A stretch of 64,000 nucleotides of DNA from Adhaeribacter rhizoryzae (GTDB taxonomy: Bacteria > Bacteroidota > Bacteroidia > Cytophagales > Hymenobacteraceae). The notes beneath the pieces were generated by a model. The model was not told the origin of the DNA, ran no database searches, and saw only the letters and a program-made list of their open reading frames with translations. The stretch's first letter is position 1. Every line of letters starts with the position of its first letter. Location of the stretch: positions 118,506 through 182,505 of the forward strand of contig NZ_VWSF01000012.1 in assembly GCF_008629685.1 (NCBI RefSeq), given 5' to 3'. A program made the position numbers and the translations under genes. Shown here in pieces: positions 9,400-18,069 of this stretch.

Positions 9400-9684
9400 A
9401 ATGGAGAATATTAATTTGTACTAAATATTACGGCCTTTTAGTTAACCTGCGTTACAATAAAAATGCCGGAATATTATTTAAACGATGAAAATAGTAAGAA
9501 GAATATAAAAACCAGCATAACTAAGCATTTATGCCGTTTTTAGGCTGAAATATTCTGATTTCTGGTAATCTATTGCCTACAAAAGCTTAATTCCGGCGCG
9601 GGTAAAGCATTACAGATTGAGTGTTAGCCGAAAGAATTAAAACAAATATTGCTTTATTTTGTACTGCTAGAAATATGCTTTTAC

Positions 9685-10587
9685 ATGCTTAAAATTGCCT
9701 GGAATGCCCAGTATGCCCACCCGCTACCTCCCGGGCATCGGTTTCCGATGTTAAAATATGAATTAATACCCGAGCAGTTATTGTACGAAGGTACGATTAC
9801 GCCCGCCAATCTTTTTTCGCCGGAGCCACTCGATGAAAAAATAGTATTGCTCACGCACGATGCCGACTACTGGCGCCGTTTAAGCCATTTGCAATTAACC
9901 CCTTCCGAAATCCGGAAAACGGGTTTCCCGTTATCGGCGGGTTTGGTACAGCGCGAAATAATTATTATGAATGGTACGGTACAAGCATCGCTCTTTGCCC
10001 TGGAGTTTGGCATTGGGATGAATATTGCCGGCGGCACGCACCACGCATTTACCAACCGCGGCGAAGGCTTTTGTTTGTTAAACGATATTGCTATTGCGGC
10101 TAACTATTTACTTAAGCATCATAATATTTCGCGCATTCTGGTAATAGATTTAGATGTGCACCAGGGCAACGGTACAGCACAAATTTTTGCCCAAGAGCCA
10201 CGGGTTTTTACGTTTAGTATGCATTCGGGCCATAATTATCCTTTTCATAAAGAACAATCGGATTTAGATGTGCCTTTGCCCGATGGCCTGGAAGATGAGG
10301 GGTATTTAAAAATATTGCAGGCCAACTTACCCCGGCTATTTGACCAGGTGCAGCCGGAGTTTGTGTTTTACCAATCGGGTGTAGATATTCTGGCTACCGA
10401 TAAACTGGGCCGCTTAAAAGTGAGCATGGCCGGCTGCAAAGAACGCGATAGGCTGGTGCTGGAAACCTGCCGGCAGCACCAGGTACCCGTAACGGTAAGC
10501 ATGGGCGGCGGCTACTCCGAAAAAATAGCCGATATTGTAGAAGCCCACGCCAATACTTTCCGGCTGGCGCAATATTTATATTTTTAG
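9685..10587 (+). CDS. Histone deacetylase-like zinc hydrolase
   Basis: About 300 residues, arginase/deacetylase fold. Visible active-site elements are GGTHHAF (two active-site histidines), DLDVHQGNGT (zinc-binding Asp and His) and QSGVDIL (second zinc Asp), then SMGGGYS near the end. Bacterial members deacetylate small acetylated amines or lysines; this one resembles the class found near acetoin/polyamine-type deacetylases. The frame is open from a TTG at 9649, but MLKIAWNAQYAHP at 9685 is the family's usual N-terminus. It is convergent with the next gene, with only 4 bp between stops. Confidence 0.88.
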   Translation: MLKIAWNAQYAHPLPPGHRFPMLKYELIPEQLLYEGTITPANLFSPEPLDEKIVLLTHDADYWRRLSHLQLTPSEIRKTGFPLSAGLVQREIIIMNGTVQASLFALEFGIGMNIAGGTHHAFTNRGEGFCLLNDIAIAANYLLKHHNISRILVIDLDVHQGNGTAQIFAQEPRVFTFSMHSGHNYPFHKEQSDLDVPLPDGLEDEGYLKILQANLPRLFDQVQPEFVFYQSGVDILATDKLGRLKVSMAGCKERDRLVLETCRQHQVPVTVSMGGGYSEKIADIVEAHANTFRLAQYLYF

Positions 10588-10591
10588 TTGC

Positions 10592-10804
10592 TTAATCCCG
10601 GCTTTTTAACTTTTCGGAACGACCATTAGGGTTATTAGAAGAAATTAAAGATTTGAGCAAGACGTAAATAATGGGCGTAAGTACCGCTAACAGCAGCAGA
10701 AAAAATACGGCTTTCATTATTTTAAAAGCAAAAGCAATAAGCAGGGAGGCAATAAATAAAGAACAAAAAAGTAAAAGCCAGAAATAGAGCGAGCGCTTTA
10801 TCAT
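10592..10804 (-). CDS. Small membrane protein, unknown
   Basis: 70 residues with two hydrophobic segments (about 8-27 and 29-48) and a short charged tail (NPNGRSEKLKSRD). No family recognised. It lies 64 bp downstream of the methyltransferase on the same strand and could be the last gene of the polyketide operon. The ATG is well placed, but the evidence for expression is only length and context. Confidence 0.5.
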   Translation of the reverse strand: MIKRSLYFWLLLFCSLFIASLLIAFAFKIMKAVFFLLLLAVLTPIIYVLLKSLISSNNPNGRSEKLKSRD

Positions 10805-10868
10805 GGGTTAAGGCATTGCTGCGAATGTTTCTGCATCTAATTTAGTATAAATCAGCTAAATAATAAAG

Positions 10869-11582
10869 TTATTTATGCATTATTAATTGCCACCGGAATG
10901 CCCATTGCCATTGCAGGGTATATTTATTTATATTGGATTTAGCTAATATTACCTGTATTTCAGCTTTCCGGAAAGCCCGCAGTACCGATAGTGGCGCATC
11001 GTTTTTTACCAGGTAAGATCCCGAAAAAAGCTTGGTAATATATTTAATAGAATAATACGCCAATGGGTGCCGGTGCAAATCGTTAATAATAACTGCTTTG
11101 TTAGCTTGCCGGTATAATTGCGACCACATGTTTTGCAACTGTTCATCCGTAAAATGGTGGCAGAACAAACTGCAAATAATAACATCAAACTTCCGCCCCT
11201 GAAATGTTGGCTCAAATATGTTTTCCTGCAGAATATTAATGTTGGCATAATTGCGGCATTTTTGCCGGGCGTAGTTTACCATAAAATCGTTGGCATCTAT
11301 GCCGGTAAGTTCTACGGAGAGTTGGTGTTTTTTGGCCCATTGGGCAACCACTCTTAAAATATCGCCGCCGCCGCAACCAATATCCGCAATTTTTATAGGT
11401 GGCTTAATTTTGCTGGTGCCAGTCGGTTCACGAATTACTTTGTTTAGAGCACTGGTTACTACTTTATTGCCGCCCAACCAATGGTTAATAATTTCTAACT
11501 CATCCAGGTTTTTGCGCAGCGCCTCGCCCGATAGGTTCAGGTCATCCATCAGCTCTGGTTCCTGGGAGCGGTGTTTAAACAT
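10869..11582 (-). CDS. Class I SAM-dependent methyltransferase (PKS-linked)
   Basis: 237 residues. The SAM-binding motif I is IADIGCGGGDILR (about 83-95), followed by GIDAND (motif II region) and FDVIICSLFCHHF. It starts eight bases inside the 3' end of the type III PKS gene, so the two are translationally coupled. By analogy with SrsB of Streptomyces griseus it probably methylates the phenolic product of the polyketide synthase. The substrate is inferred from context, not from active-site residues. Confidence 0.88.
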   Translation of the reverse strand: MFKHRSQEPELMDDLNLSGEALRKNLDELEIINHWLGGNKVVTSALNKVIREPTGTSKIKPPIKIADIGCGGGDILRVVAQWAKKHQLSVELTGIDANDFMVNYARQKCRNYANINILQENIFEPTFQGRKFDVIICSLFCHHFTDEQLQNMWSQLYRQANKAVIINDLHRHPLAYYSIKYITKLFSGSYLVKNDAPLSVLRAFRKAEIQVILAKSNINKYTLQWQWAFRWQLIMHK

Positions 11583-12684
11583 AATGTACCCGCGTTAACA
11601 TCGATTCCAACGTAAGGCCGGGGCCAAAGGCAAAACTCAGGACGGGCTCGTTGTGGTGTTCTTCGGTTAAAGATTCCAGCATGGCTTTCAGTACAAACAA
11701 AACCGTAGCCGACGACATGTTACCGAAATAGCGCAATATATCGTAGGCGAAGCGGTTGTGGTATTTGGTTATGCCCAGCTCGTGCTCAATGCATTCTAAT
11801 ATTTTGCGCCCACCCGGATGAATGGCAAATAAATTTATATCGGAAAAATTAGTTTTTAAACTGGCGAGTAAATTGGCCGTTAATTGCCCAATTCCTTTTT
11901 TAATCATTTCGGGTACGTACGACGATAAAGTCATTTCGAAACCAAAATCCGAAATATGCCAGGCCATTTCTTTTTTACCGGCCGGTACCAAATCGCAATG
12001 AAAAGATTCTATTTGCAAACAGGTACTCTCAGTGGGGCGGGCCTGCATGAGTACGGCTGCGGCACCATCGCCGAACAAAGCATTCGAAACCAGGTGGTCG
12101 GGTTCTTTGTGTTTCTGAAAATGAATGGTGCAAATTTCGGTACAAACTACCAAAACTTTGGCTTTGGGGTCGGACTGGCAAATATTATCGGCTACTTTTA
12201 AGCCGTTAAAAGCGGCGTAACAACCCATAAAATTAATAGCGGTGCGCTGAATAGTGCTGGGCAAAAGCAGTTCTTCCAGAATCTCAATATCCAGGCCGGG
12301 GGCGTACATGCCGGTGCAGCTAACCGTAATCAGGTGGGTAATAGAAGCAAGGGTTACTTCCGGAATCTGGCTCAGGCAATCCAGAATAGCCGCCACCGAT
12401 AAATCCAGGGCATTTTTCTTATACAAGGCCATCCGGCTTTTTACCGTCGGAAACGGTTCCAAATCGGCGGTGTTCGGGAAAAAAGTAAAATCTCCTACTG
12501 CTTTGCTGTAATCGTCGAGCACCGTAAAGCGTTGTTCTATGCCCGATACCCGGTATAAGGCTTGTAGTTTACGGGTTTCCGCCGCATCAAAGCCCAAGGC
12601 ATCGGCCATAAAGCCGGCAATTTGCATTTGGGGTATACACACAGCCGGGTTGGCCGTACCTATGGCACAGATATAACTCTTCAT
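11575..12684 (-). CDS. Type III polyketide synthase
   Basis: 369 residues, thiolase-fold homodimer of the chalcone-synthase family. The catalytic triad is visible: Cys123 in VSCTGMYAPG, His in FAIHPGGRKI and Asn in YFGNMSSATV. The C-terminal GFGPG-type loop reads SFAFGPGLTLE. It condenses a starter acyl-CoA with malonyl-CoA units. Bacterial relatives with methyltransferase and flavoprotein partners make alkylresorcinols or alkylpyrones from fatty acyl starters. It is the central gene of a leftward operon, 95 bp after the flavoprotein. Confidence 0.93.
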   Translation of the reverse strand: MKSYICAIGTANPAVCIPQMQIAGFMADALGFDAAETRKLQALYRVSGIEQRFTVLDDYSKAVGDFTFFPNTADLEPFPTVKSRMALYKKNALDLSVAAILDCLSQIPEVTLASITHLITVSCTGMYAPGLDIEILEELLLPSTIQRTAINFMGCYAAFNGLKVADNICQSDPKAKVLVVCTEICTIHFQKHKEPDHLVSNALFGDGAAAVLMQARPTESTCLQIESFHCDLVPAGKKEMAWHISDFGFEMTLSSYVPEMIKKGIGQLTANLLASLKTNFSDINLFAIHPGGRKILECIEHELGITKYHNRFAYDILRYFGNMSSATVLFVLKAMLESLTEEHHNEPVLSFAFGPGLTLESMLTRVHYV

Positions 12685-12779
12685 CTTGCTATAATAAGCA
12701 AATTAATATTTATTTGTTTAAACAGATATTTTAAACCGGACCAAACAATTAATGTTTTTAATTAAGAAATGCAGGAGCA

Positions 12780-13874
12780 TTAAAAAGGCTTGCCATGGGT
12801 TTGTTTCATTAAAAAGCGAACTCCGGCCGGAAACTGTTTAAACGTATGCAAGACCATTTCGGTTAGCACGGGCCGGCCAAACAGCCCTTGCACCAGCCGG
12901 CCAGTTTGCAGCCGGCGGCTAAATTCCTGCTGCCATAGCCGGGTATATTTTTTTTCGAGTTGGTCTTGATCCAGGTGGCCCGATAAATATTCCAGTACAC
13001 AGGTGCTGGCAATTTTGGCAGCGTGTATAGCCATGGCCATGCCGTTGCCGCACAAAGGCGTAATTAACCCGGCTGCATCGCCGCAAAAAAGTACGTGGTT
13101 TTCTACGCAGGTTTTGGGCGCAAAAGATATTTCGTTAATTACCTCGGGCTGCGGATACAAAAATTCGGCCTCCCGGAATATTTTTGCTAAATGCGGGTTT
13201 TGCGAAAGAATATTTTGCTCCATTTGAGCAATGGTGCCGCTGGCTTTTAAATTAGCGCGGGTGGTTAAGTAGCAAAAGCAATATTTATTTGCTTCTATGG
13301 CCGAAATGCCGGCGTAGCCATCTTTAAAATTATGCAGGCAAATTAAATTTTTAGGCTGATTAAAACGGACATGGTATTTTACCCCAATGTAAGGCGAACT
13401 GCGCCGGAAAAATTGCCGTTGCAAATGGCGGTCTAAGTTACTGCGTTTGCCGTAGGCGTTTAGCACCAAATCAGTAGCATGTTCTTCGCCGCTGGCAAGT
13501 TTCAGCCGGAATTTATTTTTTTCATAAGCTTGTTCCTGCACCGTGGTTCCTTCCCGGATTACGGCACCGGCTTCGCGGGCCACTTGCACCAAGTAATTAT
13601 CTAAGGTGTAGCGGCTAACACCAAAACCGCCTAAATCCAGCGGCGAGGTTAAGGCATTACCCGAGGGCGCACTCAGTAGAAAATTATCTATGTGGGCTGG
13701 CCCCAGCGCATCTATCGCTACGCCTAAACTTTCCAGATAAGGCCGTACTTCGTTGGAAATGTATTCGCCGCAAACTTTATGAAAAGGGTATTTTTTCCGC
13801 TCGAACAAAGTAACCGGTACGCCGGCTTTGGCTAAAGCTATGGCACTAACCAAACCGGCTAAGCCGCCCCCCAC
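12780..13874 (-). CDS. FAD-dependent oxidoreductase (geranylgeranyl-reductase-like)
   Basis: 364 residues from GTG 13874. It has the FAD-binding GGGLAG loop at the very N-terminus, FHKVCGEYIS as in the geranylgeranyl reductase group, and the second FAD motif FCGDAAGLITPLCGNGMA at about 265-282. It likely hydroxylates or oxidises the aromatic product of the neighbouring PKS, as SrsC does in Streptomyces. The GTG start removes the first beta strand (ISIV) of the Rossmann fold. The frame stays open upstream for 13 more codons with no ATG, GTG or TTG, so the true start may be a rare ATT at 13902-13904. Confidence 0.88.
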   Translation of the reverse strand: MGGGLAGLVSAIALAKAGVPVTLFERKKYPFHKVCGEYISNEVRPYLESLGVAIDALGPAHIDNFLLSAPSGNALTSPLDLGGFGVSRYTLDNYLVQVAREAGAVIREGTTVQEQAYEKNKFRLKLASGEEHATDLVLNAYGKRSNLDRHLQRQFFRRSSPYIGVKYHVRFNQPKNLICLHNFKDGYAGISAIEANKYCFCYLTTRANLKASGTIAQMEQNILSQNPHLAKIFREAEFLYPQPEVINEISFAPKTCVENHVLFCGDAAGLITPLCGNGMAMAIHAAKIASTCVLEYLSGHLDQDQLEKKYTRLWQQEFSRRLQTGRLVQGLFGRPVLTEMVLHTFKQFPAGVRFLMKQTHGKPF

Positions 13875-14043
13875 AATGCTTATATTTTTAGAATTTTCGA
13901 TAATACAATCCTGCTATTAATAAAATACAACATATTAAAGAGAAAAGCTACCACTTTTATGAATAAAAGCAAAACCATAGTAATTTTTAGCACGTTAGCA
14001 AAACTGAACAAGGTTATGAGTTGAATGAATTTGATTTTGTTGT

Positions 14044-14427
14044 ATGAAAAGAAAATTACTACTGGTTTTTACATATATCGTAATGGGTTCGGTGGGCTTT
14101 GCCCAAACTGCCCCCGAAGTGGAGGTAACAAAGAGCGCGCCGCAAAGCAGCCCTTTTAATCGGGCGGCTGATAACGATGATAAAAAGATAGATGTTTATC
14201 CTAACCCCAGCACGGGTATTATAAACCTGACACTAACTGGCTTTAGAGGAAAGAAAACCGAACTTCAGGTAGTAAATGTAATTGGCAGCATTATTTACCG
14301 CGAGGTATTGAGCGACAACGAAACGAGCCGGAAAGTACTTGACCTGACCAAAGAACCCAGTGGGCTTTATTACATTAAAATACAATCGGATGGTTACAGC
14401 GAAATCAGAAAAATAATTATTAACTAA
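14044..14427 (+). CDS. T9SS type A sorting-domain protein, very short
   Basis: 127 residues. A signal peptide runs to about GFAQ (residue 20). A polar linker of about 30 residues follows, then a complete type A C-terminal sorting domain: VYPNPSTGIINLTL at about 57-70 and the final YYIKIQSDGYSEIRKIIIN. The domain directs secretion across the outer membrane by the type IX system. There is no room for a separate cargo domain, which is odd. A long terminator follows. Confidence 0.85.
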   Translation: MKRKLLLVFTYIVMGSVGFAQTAPEVEVTKSAPQSSPFNRAADNDDKKIDVYPNPSTGIINLTLTGFRGKKTELQVVNVIGSIIYREVLSDNETSRKVLDLTKEPSGLYYIKIQSDGYSEIRKIIIN

Positions 14428-14459
14428 TTAGGGTTAAGCTTAGCCGCCCCCGCAGTAAT

Positions 14460-14520
14460 AAATTCGCCTATTTGCAAAACTACCAGGCATGGTTTAGTAG
14501 TTTTGCGGGTAGGCGAATTT
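14460..14520 (+). terminator. Long two-part terminator hairpin
   Basis: AAATTCGCCTA (14460-14470) pairs with 14510-14520. Inside it GCAAAACTAC (14474-14483) pairs with 14497-14506. A T-rich run follows. Confidence 0.75.
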
Positions 14521-14619
14521 TTCTATTAGCGCTAACCTTTAAATACGCCAGACTTTTTTCGGGCGTTATAGATAAAGTCAGAACTTAGCTAAACTAACTA
14601 AAGCAGAAAAAAGTAACCT

Positions 14620-14657
14620 GGTTCCCCGCCTAAGTTTAGGAGGAGTTAGGGGTGGTT
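14620..14657. repeat. Dispersed G+C-rich intergenic repeat, copy 1
   Basis: The pattern GGTTCCCCGCCTAAG followed by AGGAG and AGGGGTGGTT resembles the block at 20665-20703. Both lie outside genes. Degenerate copy of a dispersed intergenic unit; no function assigned. Confidence 0.4.
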
Positions 14658-14748
14658 GTTTTTCTTAGTTCAGTTTCCGAAAAGTTCTTTCGCCGTACAT
14701 ATAAATACAGTAGTACCGCACAGCGGCGAAAAGAAATATGAACACAAC

Positions 14749-14760
14749 TTGTTCTAACAA
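14749..14760. promoter_or_regulatory. Candidate LacI-family operator
   Basis: Perfect palindrome TTGTTCTAACAA 45 bp before the regulator's ATG. LacI-type proteins bind short palindromes and often control themselves; the link is inferred from position. Confidence 0.3.
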
Positions 14761-14805
14761 CAGGTATGTTAATATATTTGGGTTCGCTTGCAGCAATAAG
14801 CTAAC

Positions 14806-15828
14806 ATGAAAAACCGGCCCGTTACCATAAAAGATATTGCCCGCAAATTAAATATATCGGTTTCTACGGTTTCGCGGGCGCTTCGGGGTTCCTTCGATAT
14901 TAATCCCGAAACTAAAAAATTAGTGCTCGATTTAGCCGCCGAACTCGATTATCAGCCCAACTCCATTGCCTTAAGCCTGGTAAAAAGCAAAACCAATGTT
15001 GTGGGCGTTATTATTCCGGATATTACCATTCCTTTTTTTGCGTCGGCTATTAAGGGCATCCAGGAAGTAGCTTCGGCGGCCGGTTATAACGTTATGATTT
15101 GCCAATCGGGCGAGTCGGAAGAAACCGAAAAAAATAATACGCAGGCCTTGCTGTCCAGTAGGGTAGCCGGGCTAATTGTATCGGTATCGGGGCATACCAA
15201 AAATTTCGACCACTTTAAAAATGTGCAGCGCCGGGGCGTACCTTTGGTATTTTTTGATAGGGTAAGCGAAGAAATAGAAGCCTCTAAAGTACTGGTAGAT
15301 GATTACAACGGCGCTTTTAAAGCCGTAGAACATTTAATTCAGATGGGCAATAAACGCATTGCGCACCTGGCCGGGCCAGAACTGCTAAAACTTACCCAAA
15401 ACCGCAAAAGCGGCTACCTCGATGCCTTGCAGCAGCACCACTACCCCGTAGACCCCGACCTGATGATTCACGTGGAATTTAACCGGAAACAGGCGTATGA
15501 GGCTACCAACCGACTGCTAAATTTACCCAACCCGCCCGATGCTATTTTTGCCATTAGCGACCGGGTTGCTATTGGCGCCATTATGGCCCTGAAAGATAAA
15601 AATAAGCGCATTCCAGAAGACGTAGCCGTAGTGGGTTTTGGCAACGAAGCTACTTCGTCTATTCTGGACCCGGCCTTAACTACCGTTATGCAACATCCTT
15701 TTGAAATGGGTAAAATTGCCGCGCAGCTTTTTCTGGAACAAATTAATACCGAGCCGGAAGCTTATAAACCCCAAACCGAAATATTAGACACTGAGCTGAT
15801 TGTAAATAAATCGTCGAAGCGTATATAA
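14806..15828 (+). CDS. LacI family transcriptional regulator
   Basis: 340 residues. The N-terminal helix-turn-helix TIKDIARKLNISVSTVSRAL (about 7-26) is followed by the hinge region ending YQPNSIALSL. The periplasmic-binding-like effector domain begins VVGVIIPDITIPFFA (about 65). The C-terminal half has the usual PDAIFAISDRVAIGA and GNEATSSILDPALTTV blocks. It likely represses or activates sugar-utilisation genes. The galactokinase gene 121 bp downstream on the same strand suggests galactose or a galactoside as signal, an inference from context. Confidence 0.94.
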   Translation: MKNRPVTIKDIARKLNISVSTVSRALRGSFDINPETKKLVLDLAAELDYQPNSIALSLVKSKTNVVGVIIPDITIPFFASAIKGIQEVASAAGYNVMICQSGESEETEKNNTQALLSSRVAGLIVSVSGHTKNFDHFKNVQRRGVPLVFFDRVSEEIEASKVLVDDYNGAFKAVEHLIQMGNKRIAHLAGPELLKLTQNRKSGYLDALQQHHYPVDPDLMIHVEFNRKQAYEATNRLLNLPNPPDAIFAISDRVAIGAIMALKDKNKRIPEDVAVVGFGNEATSSILDPALTTVMQHPFEMGKIAAQLFLEQINTEPEAYKPQTEILDTELIVNKSSKRI

Positions 15829-15893
15829 AATATTAAAGCAGCCATTGGTCCGGAATAAGCTTTAAAACCCGAAGCCGAAAACCAAAAATGCTA

Positions 15894-15910
15894 ACCTGCG
15901 TGTAGCAGGT
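15894..15910 (+). promoter_or_regulatory. Short hairpin between the regulator and galK
   Basis: ACCTGC (15894-15899) pairs with GCAGGT (15905-15910), and ATTAAGTTTTT follows. It could be a weak terminator of the regulator gene or a protein-binding palindrome 40 bp before galK. Undecided. Confidence 0.35.
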
Positions 15911-15949
15911 ATTAAGTTTTTAAGGAACGTATAGTTAAACCACAAAACT

Positions 15950-17116
15950 ATGAATACCGAACTGGAAAAATATATTCAAAGTACCAGCAGTTATTTCGAA
16001 GAAAAATACGGCGCTGCCCCCACTTTAGTAGCTTACGCCCCCGGCCGCATTAATATTATTGGGGAACATACCGATTATAATTTGGGGCTCTCGATGCCGG
16101 CGGCCATAAACCGTTGGGTAATTGTTTGTTTGCGCCCGCGTCCCGACCAAAATATTTCGGTTACCAGCCAGAATTACCACGATAAAATGGAATATACCCT
16201 GGGGCAGGATTTTACGCCCGGCGATAGTTGGGAAAAGTACGTGTACGGCTGCATTACCATTTTTAATAATCAATATAATTTAAATAAAGGTTTTGAAGCC
16301 GTTATCTGGGGCAATGTGCCTATTGGTTCGGGCGTATCGTCGTCGGCGGCCATAGAAGTAGCCCTCATGAATGCTTTGCGCGCGGCTTATGCTGCCGATA
16401 TGGACGACCTGACTTTGGTAAAAATGTGCCAGCGCGTGGAGCACGAATATTTAAAGGTAAACAGCGGCCTTTTAGACCAATACGCCTCGCAGTTTTCGCG
16501 CGAAGGCAAGCTCATGATTCTGGACTTTAACCAGTTGAGTTCCGATTATGTAGATGCCGACATGAAAGACTGGGCCTGGATTTTGGCCGATACCAAAGTA
16601 AAGCGCGAGCTGGCCGGTAGTAAATATTCGGAGCGGGTGCGCGAAACCGCCGATGCTTTGCAGGAAGTAAAAAGCAAAGACAGCAGCGTGCAAGGCTTCC
16701 GCGATATAACCGAAGAACATATAACGCTTATTTCGGACTCGGTGCAGCAAAAACGCATCCGGCACTTGGTGCTCGAAAACCAGCGGGTGTTACAAGCCGC
16801 CGAAGCCCTGAGCCAGAAAAACTTTGAAGAACTGGGTAAACTCTTAACGGCCTCGCACCAATCGTTGCGCGACGATTATGAGGTAAGCTGCCCCGAGCTG
16901 GATTTTCTGGTTGATACGGCTTTGCAATTGCCGTATTGCGCCGGCAGCCGCATGATGGGCGGCGGTTTTGGCGGTTGTACCATCAGCCTGGTGCGGAAAG
17001 ATGCCGTACATAAATTCAGTAATTTCTTAACCGACGAATACGCCCGCGAGTACGATATTGTAACCGAACTAAATAATTACCAACTCGTAGACGGCGCCGG
17101 TAGTTACAAAATATAA
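15950..17116 (+). CDS. galK: Galactokinase
   Basis: 388 residues, GHMP kinase family; phosphorylates galactose to galactose-1-phosphate, first step of the Leloir pathway. The galactose signature APGRINIIGEHTDYNLG is at about 26-42. The ATP loop PIGSGVSSSAAIEVAL is at about 124-139, and the C-terminal motif 3 MMGGGFGGCTISLV is intact. Length is typical. No galT, galE or galM is adjacent in the window. Expression probably depends on the LacI-type protein just upstream. Confidence 0.96.
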   Translation: MNTELEKYIQSTSSYFEEKYGAAPTLVAYAPGRINIIGEHTDYNLGLSMPAAINRWVIVCLRPRPDQNISVTSQNYHDKMEYTLGQDFTPGDSWEKYVYGCITIFNNQYNLNKGFEAVIWGNVPIGSGVSSSAAIEVALMNALRAAYAADMDDLTLVKMCQRVEHEYLKVNSGLLDQYASQFSREGKLMILDFNQLSSDYVDADMKDWAWILADTKVKRELAGSKYSERVRETADALQEVKSKDSSVQGFRDITEEHITLISDSVQQKRIRHLVLENQRVLQAAEALSQKNFEELGKLLTASHQSLRDDYEVSCPELDFLVDTALQLPYCAGSRMMGGGFGGCTISLVRKDAVHKFSNFLTDEYAREYDIVTELNNYQLVDGAGSYKI

Positions 17117-17207
17117 AGAAACAATTATTTTCCTGGCCATTAAGCCAGACTACTATTGCAGCAGGTAAGGCACAAATAAATATTTCCGTAAATCTTAAAC
17201 TCCTTAC

Positions 17208-17246
17208 AAAAGGAAAGCATCTAAGACCGAAAGATGCTTTCCTTTT
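17208..17246 (+). terminator. Terminator of galK
   Basis: Perfect 15-bp stem, 17208-17222 with 17232-17246, 9-base loop, then a T-run. The 110-bp repeat begins at its end. Confidence 0.85.
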
Positions 17247-17354
17247 TTTATTTATACTTGTTTAAATATATAGTATATTCGTTAATCCAGTTCCGTTTAG
17301 CCAGCTAACGGGGGTGTGATAACCGGAACAAACTCCGTTTAGCAGCTAGTTAGC
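17245..17354 (+). repeat. 110-bp repeat opening cassette block 1
   Basis: Aligns without gaps to 24751-24860; I count about ten differences in 110 positions. The last 85 bases (from TATAGTATATTCGTTA) are the best conserved. Internally, TCCGTTTAGC occurs twice, at left followed by CAGCTAAC and at right by AGCTAGTTAG. It ends GTTAGCC, close to the integron R' consensus GTTRRRY. It lies directly before an accessory gene at both loci. Confidence 0.85.
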
Positions 17355-17373
17355 CATAATTAAATTTATAAAA

Positions 17374-18069
17374 ATGAATCATCAAGAAAAGAACGAGCTT
17401 TTAATGGCAGAATACGAGATTTATTTCTCTGAATTGCAAACAAAATTTGATGAAGAGACAAAAGCTACATTGTCTTTGCCATTACTAATGCATATTTTTC
17501 CAGAATATGATAACTTGGCTAGGAAAGTTATGGTTGTTGGACAAGAAACTAAAGGCTGGTACGGTGCCTTGTCAGACACAACTAAAAACCCGACCAATAT
17601 AATTGGATGTTACAAAAAATTTGAATTAGGAAAAGATTATTATAGCAGTCCGTTCTGGAGATTTGGGAAAACCCTTTTTTCTAAACTAAACCCTTCTAAC
17701 AATCCCAACGGATTACTTTGGACAAACTTGTCAAAGGTTGACCAAAATGGTAGTGGCGTAAACCAAGATGTGCGGAAAAAGAACAAGGCCGGCTACGATT
17801 TATTGGTTAAAGAAATCGCAATTACCAAACCTGAGATAGTTGTTTTCTTGACCAGTTGGAGAGAAGACGATACCTTAAAAGCGACATTCGGAAAAGTTAC
17901 TTTCGAAAAAATAGAGGATATTCCTTATGAATACTTGGTTCGCGTGAAAAATGAAAACCTTCCACACAACACCTTCAGAACTTACCATCCTAGATTTTTA
18001 AATGACAGTACCCGTTCAAAATACACTATCAATGAAATTATTGAGAAAGTAAAAAATAACTGTGGCTAA
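17374..18069 (+). CDS. Hypothetical protein, possible uracil-DNA-glycosylase fold
   Basis: 231 residues, soluble. The segment KVMVVGQETKGWYG (about 48-61) resembles motif 1 of the uracil-DNA glycosylase superfamily (GQDPY type). KPEIVVFLTSW (about 152-162) and the late histidine pair in NLPHNTFRTYHPRF could be later strands and motifs of that fold. I do not recognise a named family, so function is left open. Base composition is more A+T-rich than the flanking host genes. Its stop codon lies inside the left box of an attC-like site, as in integron cassettes. Confidence 0.75.
   Translation: MNHQEKNELLMAEYEIYFSELQTKFDEETKATLSLPLLMHIFPEYDNLARKVMVVGQETKGWYGALSDTTKNPTNIIGCYKKFELGKDYYSSPFWRFGKTLFSKLNPSNNPNGLLWTNLSKVDQNGSGVNQDVRKKNKAGYDLLVKEIAITKPEIVVFLTSWREDDTLKATFGKVTFEKIEDIPYEYLVRVKNENLPHNTFRTYHPRFLNDSTRSKYTINEIIEKVKNNCG

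Larger units (their letters stand above)
14428..14805. other. Intergenic region
   Basis: 378 bp. It contains the terminator at 14460-14520, a G+C-rich dispersed repeat at 14620-14657 and the candidate operator at 14749-14760 before the LacI-type gene. No coding signal seen. Confidence 0.7.
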
